From IMG/VR virus record IMGVR_UViG_3300042484_000952, positions 1 to 27,624 of that record: a stretch of DNA of 27,624 bases. One strand, 5' to 3'. Below are positions 7,978 to 16,457 of this stretch, piece after piece; positions within the stretch are counted from its first letter, which is position 1; every line of letters begins with the position of its first letter. The DNA comes from a virus. Both the position numbers and the translations under genes were made by a program. Below the pieces are notes generated by a model that was not told the DNA's origin, searched no databases, and was given only the letters and a program-made list of their open reading frames with translations.

Positions 7978-8304
7978 ATGAGCCACATTATCATCGGGGG
8001 TGTTCAGCACCCCCTTTTGTTTAACATGAACAGCCTGCGCAATGTGATGCAGTTGGCTGGAATGGAAAATTTCGCAGATCTAAACCTGCAAAAAGACCTT
8101 GCCAAATCTATGGACTTCGCACTGAGTTGCGCATTCTATGGGATTCTCGAAGGCTACGAAGCCGACGGCAAAAAAACGCCATATCCCACAATCCAAAAAT
8201 TGGGCGCATCGGTTAAAAGATTTACAGAGTTGAGTCCTGCGCTAGATGGATTTACGCAGGCCGTTAGTGATTTCTTTAGCACCGAAGAGCCAGAGGGAAA
8301 GTAA
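7978..8304 (+). CDS. Tail assembly chaperone G
   Basis: A helical chaperone that coats the tape measure protein during tail assembly. The 108-residue protein (MSHIIIGGVQHPLLFNMNSL onwards) has the size, charge and position of the G protein of siphophages. The gene ends in GGGAAAG TAA: codons GGA AAG directly before the stop lie on the slippery heptamer at 8295-8301, and the -1 frame past the stop stays open for another 114 residues. So a minor product is the G-T fusion of about 222 residues. It follows the major tail protein behind its own promoter. Confidence 0.85.
   Translation: MSHIIIGGVQHPLLFNMNSLRNVMQLAGMENFADLNLQKDLAKSMDFALSCAFYGILEGYEADGKKTPYPTIQKLGASVKRFTELSPALDGFTQAVSDFFSTEEPEGK
8295..8301 (+). 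other. Programmed -1 frameshift site GGGAAAG
   Basis: The heptamer reads G GGA AAG in the G frame, an exact X XXY YYZ slippery site and, from memory, the same heptamer as in lambda G/G-T. It is followed at once by the TAA stop of G (8302-8304). After slipping back one base the ribosome reads GTA at 8301-8303 and continues to the stop at 8643-8645. The frame between 8301 and 8367 has no ATG, which argues against independent start of the second frame. Confidence 0.85.
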
Positions 8305-8645
8305 AAGCCAAGGGCGACGGCGCACCGCTAACTTGGCGCAAGATTGAGCGCATCAGTTACGGCGAATTGAATCTAACTGAGCGGGAATTTTGGAAATGCT
8401 CGCCACGTTTTTGGCGTTTGAAATTGGAGGGCATGCGTGAGGCGCAGCAACAGCAGTACAGAAACCAATGGGAAATAACTCGCTGGGCAGTTGCTACAGG
8501 CATGGCGCCCCACTTAAAAAAGCCAATAGAACCGAAAAGGCTGTTAACATTTCCATGGGAGGAACCTGAGTTTTTGTCTATTCACGAAGCGGTTAGGTTA
8601 TATTCGCATGTCTTTGATAAATTAACACCGGACGCCAAGGCATGA
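8301..8645 (+). CDS. T domain of tail chaperone G-T (frameshift product)
   Basis: The T part of the G-T fusion, translated only through the -1 shift, giving 114 residues added to the C-terminus of G. It begins VKAKGDGAPLTWRKIERISY and is basic and tryptophan-rich (EREFWKCSPRFWRLKLEGM, RNQWEITRWAVATGM), typical of T domains, which bridge the tape measure and the tube subunits. No good start codon exists near its beginning; a TTG at 8367 would cut off the first 22 residues. The stop overlaps the ATG of the next gene. Confidence 0.82.
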   Translation, partial: VKAKGDGAPLTWRKIERISYGELNLTEREFWKCSPRFWRLKLEGMREAQQQQYRNQWEITRWAVATGMAPHLKKPIEPKRLLTFPWEEPEFLSIHEAVRLYSHVFDKLTPDAKA

Positions 8646-9136
8646 GCGCACCAATAAAAATAGTATATAACATTTTAAGCAATGCGTCAGACCTCACGGC
8701 GTTGGTTTCCACTCGCTTAAACCCTTTGCGGATTCCGCAAGAGTCTGCATTTCCTGCAATCGCTTATAATTTAGTCAGCGTAATTGCAAGCCCTACCAAC
8801 ACAAGCCACTCACGCACAGACTTTGCTCGGGTGCAAGTTAGTAGTTTTGGGGCCACGTTTGCCGATGCGATGGACACAGCCGCGCAGGTTCGGGCCGCGT
8901 TTGAAGCTGCTACCTTTCCAGATACTTTTAATGGGGTATACTGCCAAGCGATTGAGTTCGATGGCGAGGTGCATTTGGTTGAAGATGAGGCAGGATTTGC
9001 TGGGATTTACCACGTTGCTCAGGACTTTATAATTAATTACATTTATGCCGCGCCAGTGCCATCTGGTGCCAGTTATTTGTTGCTCGAAGATGGCGCTTAT
9101 TTATTGCAAGAAGATAGTTATAAAATAGAATTGTAA
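8642..9136 (+). CDS. Tail terminator protein, DUF3168/gp17-like
   Basis: Caps the finished tail tube and joins it to the head. The 164-residue protein fits DUF3168: DLTALVSTRLNPLRIPQESAF at the start, FPAIAYNLVSV, then FARVQVSSFG and a helix with DTAAQVRAAFEAA. The last 25 residues (ASYLLLEDGAYLLQEDSYKI) form a short duplicated LLLEDGAYLL/LLQED tail seen from memory in other phage structural proteins. The position between G-T and the tape measure is unusual, since in most HK97-like phages this gene precedes the major tail protein. Confidence 0.75.
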   Translation: MSAPIKIVYNILSNASDLTALVSTRLNPLRIPQESAFPAIAYNLVSVIASPTNTSHSRTDFARVQVSSFGATFADAMDTAAQVRAAFEAATFPDTFNGVYCQAIEFDGEVHLVEDEAGFAGIYHVAQDFIINYIYAAPVPSGASYLLLEDGAYLLQEDSYKIEL

Positions 9137-9138
9137 GC

Positions 9139-11145
9139 ATGGCAAGGTCGTTAAATATAGTAATTGGCGCAAACATTGAAAAGCTCAGACAGGGCTTTAA
9201 TGATGCGATATCAGTAATAAAAAAGGCGGGCGGTGAAATGTCTGCCGATGTGGCTAAGAGTGCGAAGAGCATTGAGGAGAAGCTAGCAGCGATTGCAACT
9301 AAAAATCCAACAGCGGGAACTGTTAGGCAGTTAACAAATTTGGCGATGGAAGCGCGGGCATTAGGTCCAGAGTTCCAAAATGTAGCTAATGATATAATTC
9401 GTGAAGCGGGTAGAATAAAAGATAGCATAGGCGATGCACGTGCAGAGGTTGCGTATTTCGCAAGTGATACGCGAAAACTTGACGCAGTAATAGGAACTGT
9501 GCAAGGTGTTGCCGGGGCTTATTCTGTAGCAGAGGGCGCCATTGCTTTGATGGGCGTTGAAAGTGAAGATCTTCAAAAAACCATGGTTAAGCTGCAGGCA
9601 GTTATGGCAGTGGTTACAGGGTTACAAGAAATAGAAACTTTACTACAAGAAGAGAGCGCGGCGATGCAGGGGTTGCTTGCTTTGCGCACTTCTGCATTAA
9701 CAGCAGCAAAAACGGCTTACGCTGCCGCAGTTGGCACGGCCACGGGAGTGCAAAGGGGTTTTAACTTAGTAATGGCTGCTGCGCCTTGGGCATTGGCTGC
9801 TACTGCTATAGCGTCAATAGCTTACGCACTTAGTGCTTACGCGGAAAAAACTAAAAAGGCGGCTCAAGAGCAGAAGCTATTTAATGAGCTTAACGCTGAA
9901 ACGCAAAAGAATTTTGAAGAGGAGGTAAAGAGTGTTAGTGGTTTATTGGCAGTTGTAAATAACCATAACGCCAGCATGCGAGAGCGTAAAAATGCGCTAG
10001 CAGAAATACAAAAAATTTACCCAGACTTTCTAGCAAACCAAAGCATTGACAAGGTAAACAGCGCAGAGTTAAAAACTGCGACTAGTAACTTGACTGCTGA
10101 AATTTTTAAGCAGGCAAAAGCAAAAGCCGCATTTGCAAAGTTGCAAGAGTTGAGCGCTAAAATGCTTGAGTACGAACTAGGCAAACAGCAGGCTCAGCTA
10201 AGCACACAGGCTGAATTAAATAGACTTTATGCTAGCGGGGCTTCTGCTTCACAAGTGCAAGGTTTTATAGACAGCCAAAAGAATATAGGCACAATAGCCG
10301 CAGCAAACGCCGCAAAAATCCAAACGCAAATAGACGCCATAGTTCAAATGGCTACTGCCCAAGGATTAAGCATAACGCCTATTGCTCAAAGCACAAATGC
10401 AATAAACCAACAAACGGTAGCAGTAGAAAAACTAACCGAAGCAAAATCTTTTGATAATAGCGCAATACAACCCACTAGCCAATTTGGCGCAACTTCGCCA
10501 ACTATTGAGGCTTTTGCTAAAGCTACTGGGCCATTGCCACAATACACAGCGGTAGTAAAAGCGGAAACTACAGAGCAGGCCCTAGTGATTTCAGATTATG
10601 AGAAAAACATGGCTACCGCTATGGAAGGCGTTAACCAGGCTTTTAATAATTTGACCGCCCAGGGCCTCGAAGATTTCGGGGTATTGTTGGGCGATATTAT
10701 GACGGGCCAAATCGGTAGCTTTCAAGATTTTGGCAAGAAATTACTGGGATCCGTTGCGGCATTCATGAAATCCTTTGGACAGGCATTGATTGCAACGGCT
10801 ACAGCGTCAAAGGCTTTTAAGGAGTTGCTAATTAAAAACCCTGTGCTCGCAGCTGCTGCGGGTGTTGCATTGATTGCGGGCTCTGCGGTGATCACTGGAA
10901 TGCTTAACAAAGGCCCACAGGCTACAGCATTCGCCGAGGGGGGAATTGTGAGCGGTCCGACTTTGGGATTGGTAGGTGAGTACCCAGGGGCAAGTAGTAA
11001 CCCTGAAGTGATTGCACCACTTGACAAACTTAAGGGGATGCTAAACACAAACGAGCAAAGCGGATTTGTTGCTAGCACCACAATACAGGGGCGAGATTTG
11101 GCGATAGTATTGGAACGATATAACAAAGATTCAAGAAGAGGATAA
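9139..11145 (+). CDS. Tape measure protein
   Basis: Sets tail length and is ejected before DNA. The 668-residue protein is mostly alpha-helical and Ala/Gln/Lys-rich, with coiled-coil stretches (about 235-440), a hydrophobic segment at 208-231 and a second at 567-589, as is common for this class. The C-terminal part AEGGIVSGPTLGLVGEYPG (599-617) followed by NPEVIAPLDKL is a very typical ending in phage tape measure proteins. At roughly 0.15 nm per residue, a general rule for siphophages, the tail would be near 100 nm. It starts two bases after the tail terminator and shares one base with the tail-tip gene. Confidence 0.93.
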   Translation: MARSLNIVIGANIEKLRQGFNDAISVIKKAGGEMSADVAKSAKSIEEKLAAIATKNPTAGTVRQLTNLAMEARALGPEFQNVANDIIREAGRIKDSIGDARAEVAYFASDTRKLDAVIGTVQGVAGAYSVAEGAIALMGVESEDLQKTMVKLQAVMAVVTGLQEIETLLQEESAAMQGLLALRTSALTAAKTAYAAAVGTATGVQRGFNLVMAAAPWALAATAIASIAYALSAYAEKTKKAAQEQKLFNELNAETQKNFEEEVKSVSGLLAVVNNHNASMRERKNALAEIQKIYPDFLANQSIDKVNSAELKTATSNLTAEIFKQAKAKAAFAKLQELSAKMLEYELGKQQAQLSTQAELNRLYASGASASQVQGFIDSQKNIGTIAAANAAKIQTQIDAIVQMATAQGLSITPIAQSTNAINQQTVAVEKLTEAKSFDNSAIQPTSQFGATSPTIEAFAKATGPLPQYTAVVKAETTEQALVISDYEKNMATAMEGVNQAFNNLTAQGLEDFGVLLGDIMTGQIGSFQDFGKKLLGSVAAFMKSFGQALIATATASKAFKELLIKNPVLAAAAGVALIAGSAVITGMLNKGPQATAFAEGGIVSGPTLGLVGEYPGASSNPEVIAPLDKLKGMLNTNEQSGFVASTTIQGRDLAIVLERYNKDSRRG

Positions 11146-13565
11146 TGGCAAGGAAATACTATGGTTCGTTTTATTCGGTTACGGGCAAACTGCACCGCGT
11201 TGAGATTTGGGATGCGCCGAGCGGTTCGGGATCAGGTGGCACAGAGTTAAAACTTGCGGGCGATGGCTACGAAATACAACGCGATGGTGAAGGCGATACA
11301 TTTTATCAAAATGCTATCAGACCTTCACGCAGTACATCTTATTGGGTAATGCCATCCAACACAGTACTGGGCGAGTTCAAAGCAATTGCCACAACATCAG
11401 AACAATTTTGGGCTGTGCTTATCTATCAAGATAATTCTTTGGTCCACGTCGGCCGAGTTCTTGCGGATCAAATGACATTCCAACGTGAAGCCATAGAAGC
11501 TAAGCCCATTATTTCTTTGGGCGCTGTGGATGGCTTGGAGCTTTTGAGTGGTTACAAAGTACAAGCTTCGTGGTTTACCGATGGCAAAATAACAATTGCA
11601 CAGTTATTTCGTCGGTGCCTAGATGAGTTGGCGCTTAAAGATTACTGGGTTGTTGCCAGTGCAAATACAGATTATTTTCGTGATGCTGTTGCGCCGTTTT
11701 CTTTGGATGCTACACGCAAAGGCATTGATCTTTTGCAGGTTGATGTAAATACTTTTGTAGACAATTACGACCAATTTAAAGACATCAAAGCTACCGACAT
11801 TGCTGCTTTTCAATATGCTGAAAACAACATGATGGATTGCAAGGCAGCCCTTGAGCAAGTTTGCGAAATTCTGCAGGCTCGATTTATTCTAGAAATTGGG
11901 AAGTATTGGCTAGTCAGCGCAACCGAATATCTAGATACAACAGTTGCCTATCGCCAATATAACTACACGCTTCAGTACATTGGAACGGGTACCTACACGC
12001 ACACGGTAACCCTCGGCAACGATGTGCGCCCGCAATGGATAGCCAAGCCATCCCTAAGCTACCAGGCGGCCGCTAAATACGTGCAGATTGACACAGAGCG
12101 AATGCTTGCGGCCACGGCCTACAGAACTTATGCAAATCAATCAGACGCTTCATTTGCTAAAACATTTACAGGGGTGCCAACTGGTAGCACGCCAGATGCT
12201 GCGCCCTTAAGAATCCGATTTGCTATAAAATTTGGCAGGCATACATTTACCACCTCGCCAACGGGTCCAGAGGATAAGACAAAAGTACGAATCAAAATAT
12301 ATTTGAGAGATGGCGGTAGTGGCTACAGGGTATTAGATTTGAATACTTTGTTATGGGTCAGCGCTTCGTCTGTGCCAGGTGCGACATTTGTAGAAGAGAT
12401 TGCAAACGACTTTCAAAATAGTAACTGGACATCATTTGTATTTGATAAGCAAGTGAGCACACCGCCTGCAGGCTTTACTATTTTAGAAGTCGAAGTAATT
12501 CAAGTGCAAGCGGTAAAACAAAAATTTAATATATTCGGAAACCCTAGCGCGTTAAATGAATTTGATAAACCATTTTGGGGATCTATACAGCTAGCATTCG
12601 CCGACGCTTCGCCATACCAAAACCCAGATTTTACTTTCAACATAACCGAAACCTACACGCCAGATACGGCCAACAGCGTAAACTCTACGCCGATAATTTT
12701 AGAGCCAAAGTATTACAGCAGCTCAAGCAAATACGCTATCGGAAATATAGACGCTTACAACTCAAGCAACCAGTGGGTAATTGCAGACGATTGGCGAGGG
12801 GGATGGGATAGCACTACACACGGCACGCCTACTGAAATGCTCGGCCAAGGCATTGCAGGATTGTACAAGGATTTTGTGCCAACAATACGAGGCACCTGGG
12901 CAGACTCAGGAACTTTAACAGCAATTAAATCACTTTACTTTGATGACTACAAATGGCTATTAAATGGCGCTGTTTATACAGCACGATCTGAGCAATGGGA
13001 TGGCGAATGGTTGGGATTGGTTCCGATTTACACGGGGCTAACTTCTTCTGGCGAAGGGCTGAAAGTTGGTTCTGGTTTAAAGGATCGCGTTAATTATATG
13101 GACGATCAAATAGGGCGTTTAAATGATTCTGTACAGCGCACCCCTGCATTGGTATTGAATTATTTAGTGAATGATGCCGACGGCGCGCCCGCAACTACAC
13201 CAACGCAAAATACACGTTACGAGGTGATGGTGCAATACGACGATGCAGCCGAACAAGTTGCATGGCATTTGCAAGAGCACAACGCTTCTGTGGTTTACAC
13301 AGCCGGGACTCACACAATTACAAACGGCTACGAGCTTATTATTTGCAACACTGCCGACGGCAATGTAACTGTGAACTTACCTAACGCAACCGAGAGCAAG
13401 GGTAAAAAATACTATTTCTTAAAGAAAGCCAATCCGCACGTAGTGACTATAAGCGGCGGATCGTACAATATTAACGGCTCCAGTTCAACAACAATAAATC
13501 ATCAATACGGAAGCAAGACAATTATAAGCGACGGCGCCCAGTGGTATATTATTGCAAGCGTTTAA
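11145..13565 (+). CDS. Tail-tip/baseplate hub protein
   Basis: A large structural protein (806 residues) following the tape measure, in the position of the distal tail and hub proteins. The N-terminus (KYYGSFYSVTGKLHRVEIWD) and YWVMPSNTVLGEFKAI stretch resemble tail-tip proteins of Bacteroidota phages, from memory. The middle (200-300) is mixed alpha/beta with CKAALEQVCEILQARFIL, then long beta-rich segments. The last 90 residues (YELIICNTADGNVTVNLP and GSKTIISDGAQWYIIA) form a small beta domain that recurs at the C-termini of fibres. It probably combines distal tail, hub and fibre-anchor functions; no enzymatic motif is visible. Confidence 0.75.
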   Translation: MARKYYGSFYSVTGKLHRVEIWDAPSGSGSGGTELKLAGDGYEIQRDGEGDTFYQNAIRPSRSTSYWVMPSNTVLGEFKAIATTSEQFWAVLIYQDNSLVHVGRVLADQMTFQREAIEAKPIISLGAVDGLELLSGYKVQASWFTDGKITIAQLFRRCLDELALKDYWVVASANTDYFRDAVAPFSLDATRKGIDLLQVDVNTFVDNYDQFKDIKATDIAAFQYAENNMMDCKAALEQVCEILQARFILEIGKYWLVSATEYLDTTVAYRQYNYTLQYIGTGTYTHTVTLGNDVRPQWIAKPSLSYQAAAKYVQIDTERMLAATAYRTYANQSDASFAKTFTGVPTGSTPDAAPLRIRFAIKFGRHTFTTSPTGPEDKTKVRIKIYLRDGGSGYRVLDLNTLLWVSASSVPGATFVEEIANDFQNSNWTSFVFDKQVSTPPAGFTILEVEVIQVQAVKQKFNIFGNPSALNEFDKPFWGSIQLAFADASPYQNPDFTFNITETYTPDTANSVNSTPIILEPKYYSSSSKYAIGNIDAYNSSNQWVIADDWRGGWDSTTHGTPTEMLGQGIAGLYKDFVPTIRGTWADSGTLTAIKSLYFDDYKWLLNGAVYTARSEQWDGEWLGLVPIYTGLTSSGEGLKVGSGLKDRVNYMDDQIGRLNDSVQRTPALVLNYLVNDADGAPATTPTQNTRYEVMVQYDDAAEQVAWHLQEHNASVVYTAGTHTITNGYELIICNTADGNVTVNLPNATESKGKKYYFLKKANPHVVTISGGSYNINGSSSTTINHQYGSKTIISDGAQWYIIASV

Positions 13566-13603
13566 TTTGTTAACGAGTCGGCGGTAGGTGTTTTGTAATT
13601 TTG
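13563..13603 (+). promoter_or_regulatory. Promoter before the fibre genes
   Basis: TAATTTGTTAACG (13563-13575), identical to 2562-2574, is followed at the same 33-base offset by TAATTTTG (13596-13603), an exact TAnnTTTG element four bases before the fibre ATG at 13608. The first TAA is the stop codon of the tail-tip gene. Confidence 0.55.
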
Positions 13604-13607
13604 GCAT

Positions 13608-14753
13608 ATGCCAGACCAGAAGATATCGGAACTCGCCTCCATTACAACCATTGACAATGCGGCCGATGTTCTGCCAATAGTTGATACAAGCGCAACCACC
13701 ACAAAGAAAGTAACGCCGACGCAGTTAAAGACTAGCTTGGCGTTGAACAATGTTGACAATACAAGCGATGCCAATAAGCCAGTGAGCTCAGCCACACAGA
13801 CGGCTTTGGATGCTAAGCAGGCAACATTGGTGAGTGGTACCAATATCAAGACCATCAATTCAACTTCCATTTTGGGAAGCGGAAACATTGCCATCAGTTC
13901 GGCAGTTGCTTGGGGTGGTGTTACTGGCACTTTGTCAAACCAAACCGATTTGCAAACGGCCTTAGATGGCAAGGTTGATGAGAACACCGCAATCACAGGA
14001 GCAACCAAAACGAAGATCACTTACGATGCGAAAGGTTTGGTAACTGCTGGGGCAGATGCAACCACAGCGGACATCGCAGATTCAACGAATAGGCGTTATG
14101 TAACCGATGCACAATTGGTAGTTGTTGGAAACACAAGCGGAACGAATACAGGTGACAATGCAACCAACTCACAGTATTCGGGATTGGCTACAAGCAAACA
14201 AGATGCGTTGGTTTCAGGTACAAACATTAAGACCATCAATAGCACTTCGCTTTTGGGTAGTGGGAATGTTGCAGTTGAACCAACAATAACCGCCACAACT
14301 TCAGCGGATTACTACAGAGGGGACAAAACATTTGCAACTCTAAACAAGGCTGCGGTAGGTTTGGGCAATGTTGACAATACTTCGGATTTAAACAAACCCG
14401 TTTCAACTGCAACACAAACGGCACTTGATGCAAAGACAAACAAACTGATCACCACCAACAGACAGACCGCATCCTACACTTTGGTTTTGAGTGATGCCGA
14501 TAAATTGGTTGAGATGAATGTGGGCAGTGCTAACAACTTGACAGTCCCTTTGAATAGTTCAGTTGCATTCAGCACAGGCACACAGATTCTATTGGCACAA
14601 TATGGGGCGGGTCAAACGACCATTGTTGCCACAAGTGGGGTAACAATCCGAAGCAACGGGGCAAAGTTGAAATTGAACGCCCAGTATAGCGGTGCAACTT
14701 TGGTGAAGATTGCGGAAAATGAGTGGTATTTGTTTGGTGATATAGCATCGTAA
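13608..14753 (+). CDS. Tail fibre protein with internal repeats
   Basis: A 381-residue fibre built of repeated short beta and linker segments rich in Thr, Asn, Asp and Ser. Two segment types are each present twice: VDNTSDANKPVSSATQTALD (residues 49-68) and its copy at 255-274, and VSGTNIKTINSTSILGSGN (75-93) and its copy at 202-220. These resemble phage tail-fibre repeat motifs. The C-terminus (about 280-381, ending LVKIAENEWYLFGDIAS) is a compact beta domain similar in style to the end of the tail-tip protein. The N-terminus (PDQKISELASITTIDNAADV) is the attachment segment common in such fibres. It probably trimerises and contacts the host surface. Confidence 0.85.
   Translation: MPDQKISELASITTIDNAADVLPIVDTSATTTKKVTPTQLKTSLALNNVDNTSDANKPVSSATQTALDAKQATLVSGTNIKTINSTSILGSGNIAISSAVAWGGVTGTLSNQTDLQTALDGKVDENTAITGATKTKITYDAKGLVTAGADATTADIADSTNRRYVTDAQLVVVGNTSGTNTGDNATNSQYSGLATSKQDALVSGTNIKTINSTSLLGSGNVAVEPTITATTSADYYRGDKTFATLNKAAVGLGNVDNTSDLNKPVSTATQTALDAKTNKLITTNRQTASYTLVLSDADKLVEMNVGSANNLTVPLNSSVAFSTGTQILLAQYGAGQTTIVATSGVTIRSNGAKLKLNAQYSGATLVKIAENEWYLFGDIAS
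13746..14435 (+). repeat. Repeated segments inside the fibre gene
   Basis: Segment A is at 13746-13817 and 14364-14435 (24 codons each, 3 amino-acid differences). Segment B is at 13827-13892 and 14208-14273 (22 codons each, two conservative differences). Order is A-B-B-A. The nucleotide sequences have diverged at third positions, so the duplication is old, or the copies were acquired from different fibres. Confidence 0.75.
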
Positions 14754-14754
14754 T

Positions 14755-15579
14755 ATGATACTTTCAACACACGGTATTGTTGGTTCGCAAATCCAATCCT
14801 TTGTTGGTTTATTGGATACTTACCCAAACGCGGCGGCGGCTTATTCAGTTCGTAAATTAAGAACAGCGTACACGGGTAGTGCTATTCGTGTTCGTAGGTC
14901 AAGTGATAACACAGAAACGGACATTGGATTTAGTGGTGCAAATCTTGACACATCTTCTTTAACTTCTTTTTGTAGTGGTACAAATGGATTTGTAACCACT
15001 TGGTACGATCAAAGTGGTAATGCCAGAAACGCAACGCAGACAACAGCCTCAAACCAACCTAAAATCGTAAATGCGGGGAGTGTTTTAGTAGATGCAAATG
15101 GTAAGCCAAGAATTCAAGGCAACCAAAGTTCAACAACAAATTTATCGACTACATTTTCATCGTCGCAACCTACAACAATTTTTGGAGTGGTAAATTATAC
15201 CTCTTTAACCTCTCCAACAATATACCCTTACGCAGTGGATTTGGCTTCCTCTGGAAATATTGTTGTTATTGGGTATTATAACGGTGCATTTATAGATGGA
15301 GGTGCTTCATTATATAGTACAGTTTCAATTTCAACAAATACAAATTATTTATCCTATGGTTTACTAAATACCACAAGTTCTGAAATAGCAATAAATACAA
15401 CTTTAACCACAGGTAATGCGGGAACAGCTAACCCAAGCGCTATTAAAATGTTTAATGCACGAGGTAACGATGCCGTTTTGAACGGATTTTTAAGCGAAGT
15501 AATTATTTACCCATCTAATCAGTCAACAAATAGAACGGGCATTTCAACAAATATAAACACATACTATGCAATCTATTAA
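14755..15579 (+). CDS. Adhesin-like protein with GH54 N-terminal similarity
   Basis: A 274-residue protein one base after the fibre gene. Residues about 24-105 (AAAAYSVRKLRTAYTGSAIR, VRRSSDNTETDIGF, LTSFCSGTNGFVTTWYDQSG, ARNATQT) resemble the start of the alpha-L-arabinofuranosidase B (GH54) catalytic region, which has a concanavalin-like fold, including the SFC-G and YDQSG motifs. The rest is a Ser/Thr/Asn-rich beta sandwich in LamG style, ending LSEVIIYPSNQS. It is about half the length of the GH54 catalytic module, and I cannot locate the catalytic residues, so sugar binding is more likely than hydrolysis. Base composition is clearly more AT-rich than the head and tail genes, suggesting recent exchange. 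Confidence 0.65.
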   Translation: MILSTHGIVGSQIQSFVGLLDTYPNAAAAYSVRKLRTAYTGSAIRVRRSSDNTETDIGFSGANLDTSSLTSFCSGTNGFVTTWYDQSGNARNATQTTASNQPKIVNAGSVLVDANGKPRIQGNQSSTTNLSTTFSSSQPTTIFGVVNYTSLTSPTIYPYAVDLASSGNIVVIGYYNGAFIDGGASLYSTVSISTNTNYLSYGLLNTTSSEIAINTTLTTGNAGTANPSAIKMFNARGNDAVLNGFLSEVIIYPSNQSTNRTGISTNINTYYAIY

Positions 15580-15808
15580 CGGTTATTCCTATCCAACAGA
15601 GCAGGAAGCAATTAACGCCCGTGAAGCGTGTGATGCTTATTATGGTATCCCCGTTGCACCCGATGATGTAACGCAAAATTGGTGCGACTATCAGTTTGCA
15701 GAATTAAACACCCCGCAATTTTGGTATATTGTTTTTGATGAATCACTCACGCCAATCCTCGGAACACCAACAGAGTTTGAAGTTGTACCCCCACCATTCC
15801 CATTATGA
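15566..15808 (+). CDS. Small fibre-associated protein, unknown
   Basis: An 80-residue protein that overlaps the end of the adhesin gene by 14 bases. It opens MQSINGYSYPTEQEAINARE, is acidic, aromatic and Pro-rich (TPQFWYIVFDESLTPILGTP) and ends FEVVPPPFPL. I do not recognise a family. Tight coupling to the adhesin suggests a fibre assembly chaperone or a small tip subunit; that is an inference from position only. Confidence 0.65.
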   Translation: MQSINGYSYPTEQEAINAREACDAYYGIPVAPDDVTQNWCDYQFAELNTPQFWYIVFDESLTPILGTPTEFEVVPPPFPL

Positions 15809-16086
15809 CAACACCGAAAGTAAAACCCAATGCGCTACCTGTTAGCTTTGACCAATTCCGTAAAAATCCTGTTGCTGCCGTGGCTTTTTGTATGCTGTTG
15901 GCTGTTAGTTATTTGTATATGGACTTGCGTTCGGGCAATCAGGCGCAAATTGATGAATGCCGTAAGGAGATGGCGGTTATGAGGGCAGAGCAGAAACAAG
16001 CCTACAAGATGCTCAAGACGGCAGACAGTGCTTTGTCTGCGGCGATCACCGAATTGCGTATAATTAACTCAATGAAAAAACTATAA
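15805..16086 (+). CDS. Membrane-anchored coiled-coil protein
   Basis: A 93-residue protein with one membrane segment (about 23-41, PVAAVAFCMLLAVSYLYMDL), a basic N-terminus facing the cytoplasm and a C-terminal coiled coil (EMAVMRAEQKQAYKMLKTAD onwards). Its ATG overlaps the previous stop. This topology (N-in, helical rest outside) is shared by i-spanins and some lysis accessory proteins, and the gene opens the lysis region. I cannot assign it more closely. Confidence 0.65.
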   Translation: MTTPKVKPNALPVSFDQFRKNPVAAVAFCMLLAVSYLYMDLRSGNQAQIDECRKEMAVMRAEQKQAYKMLKTADSALSAAITELRIINSMKKL

Positions 16087-16090
16087 CGAC

Positions 16091-16456
16091 ATGAGACTGC
16101 TATACATTTTTTCTTTTCTTTTTCTTTGCGGTTTTTTGTTTACGACATCGTGGGCAGTAAAGCCTGAGCCAGTGAACGAAATGGATGCAATGTTAAAAAA
16201 GATTCAGCAACACACCCAGGCAGTGGGGCAAGCGACTCACGCAGCTCACGCAGTTAGCGAGGCAATGGTTGAAAGTAAGGTAGCGGAAAAGCAAGCGCTA
16301 AAGGAGGCAGTAGTTGAAGCTACAAACAAGGCCCAAGTTTTTGAATTGAAGGCGGAAAAATATGCAACTACAATGATGATCATGGGCGTTGATACCTCAC
16401 TGGCTGAAATGGACACGCTAAGCCTCAACAATATGATGAAGTTAAACGGCTTGTAA
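16091..16456 (+). CDS. Secreted coiled-coil protein of the lysis region
   Basis: A 121-residue protein with a clear signal peptide (MRLLYIFSFLFLCGFLF, probable cut after TSWA near residue 22), followed by a long Ala/Glu/Lys helix (about 30-95: AVSEAMVESKVAEKQALKEA) predicted to be a coiled coil, and a Met-rich end. There is no lipobox cysteine. The product should be periplasmic. It could be a spanin-like or superinfection-related factor; I do not recognise a family. Confidence 0.6.
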   Translation: MRLLYIFSFLFLCGFLFTTSWAVKPEPVNEMDAMLKKIQQHTQAVGQATHAAHAVSEAMVESKVAEKQALKEAVVEATNKAQVFELKAEKYATTMMIMGVDTSLAEMDTLSLNNMMKLNGL

Positions 16457-16457
16457 A

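Noticed and set aside
13562-14439. Long minus-strand open frames opposite the fibre gene
   Set aside because: They mirror the low-complexity repeated Thr/Asn/Val codons of the fibre. No promoter or domain supports them.
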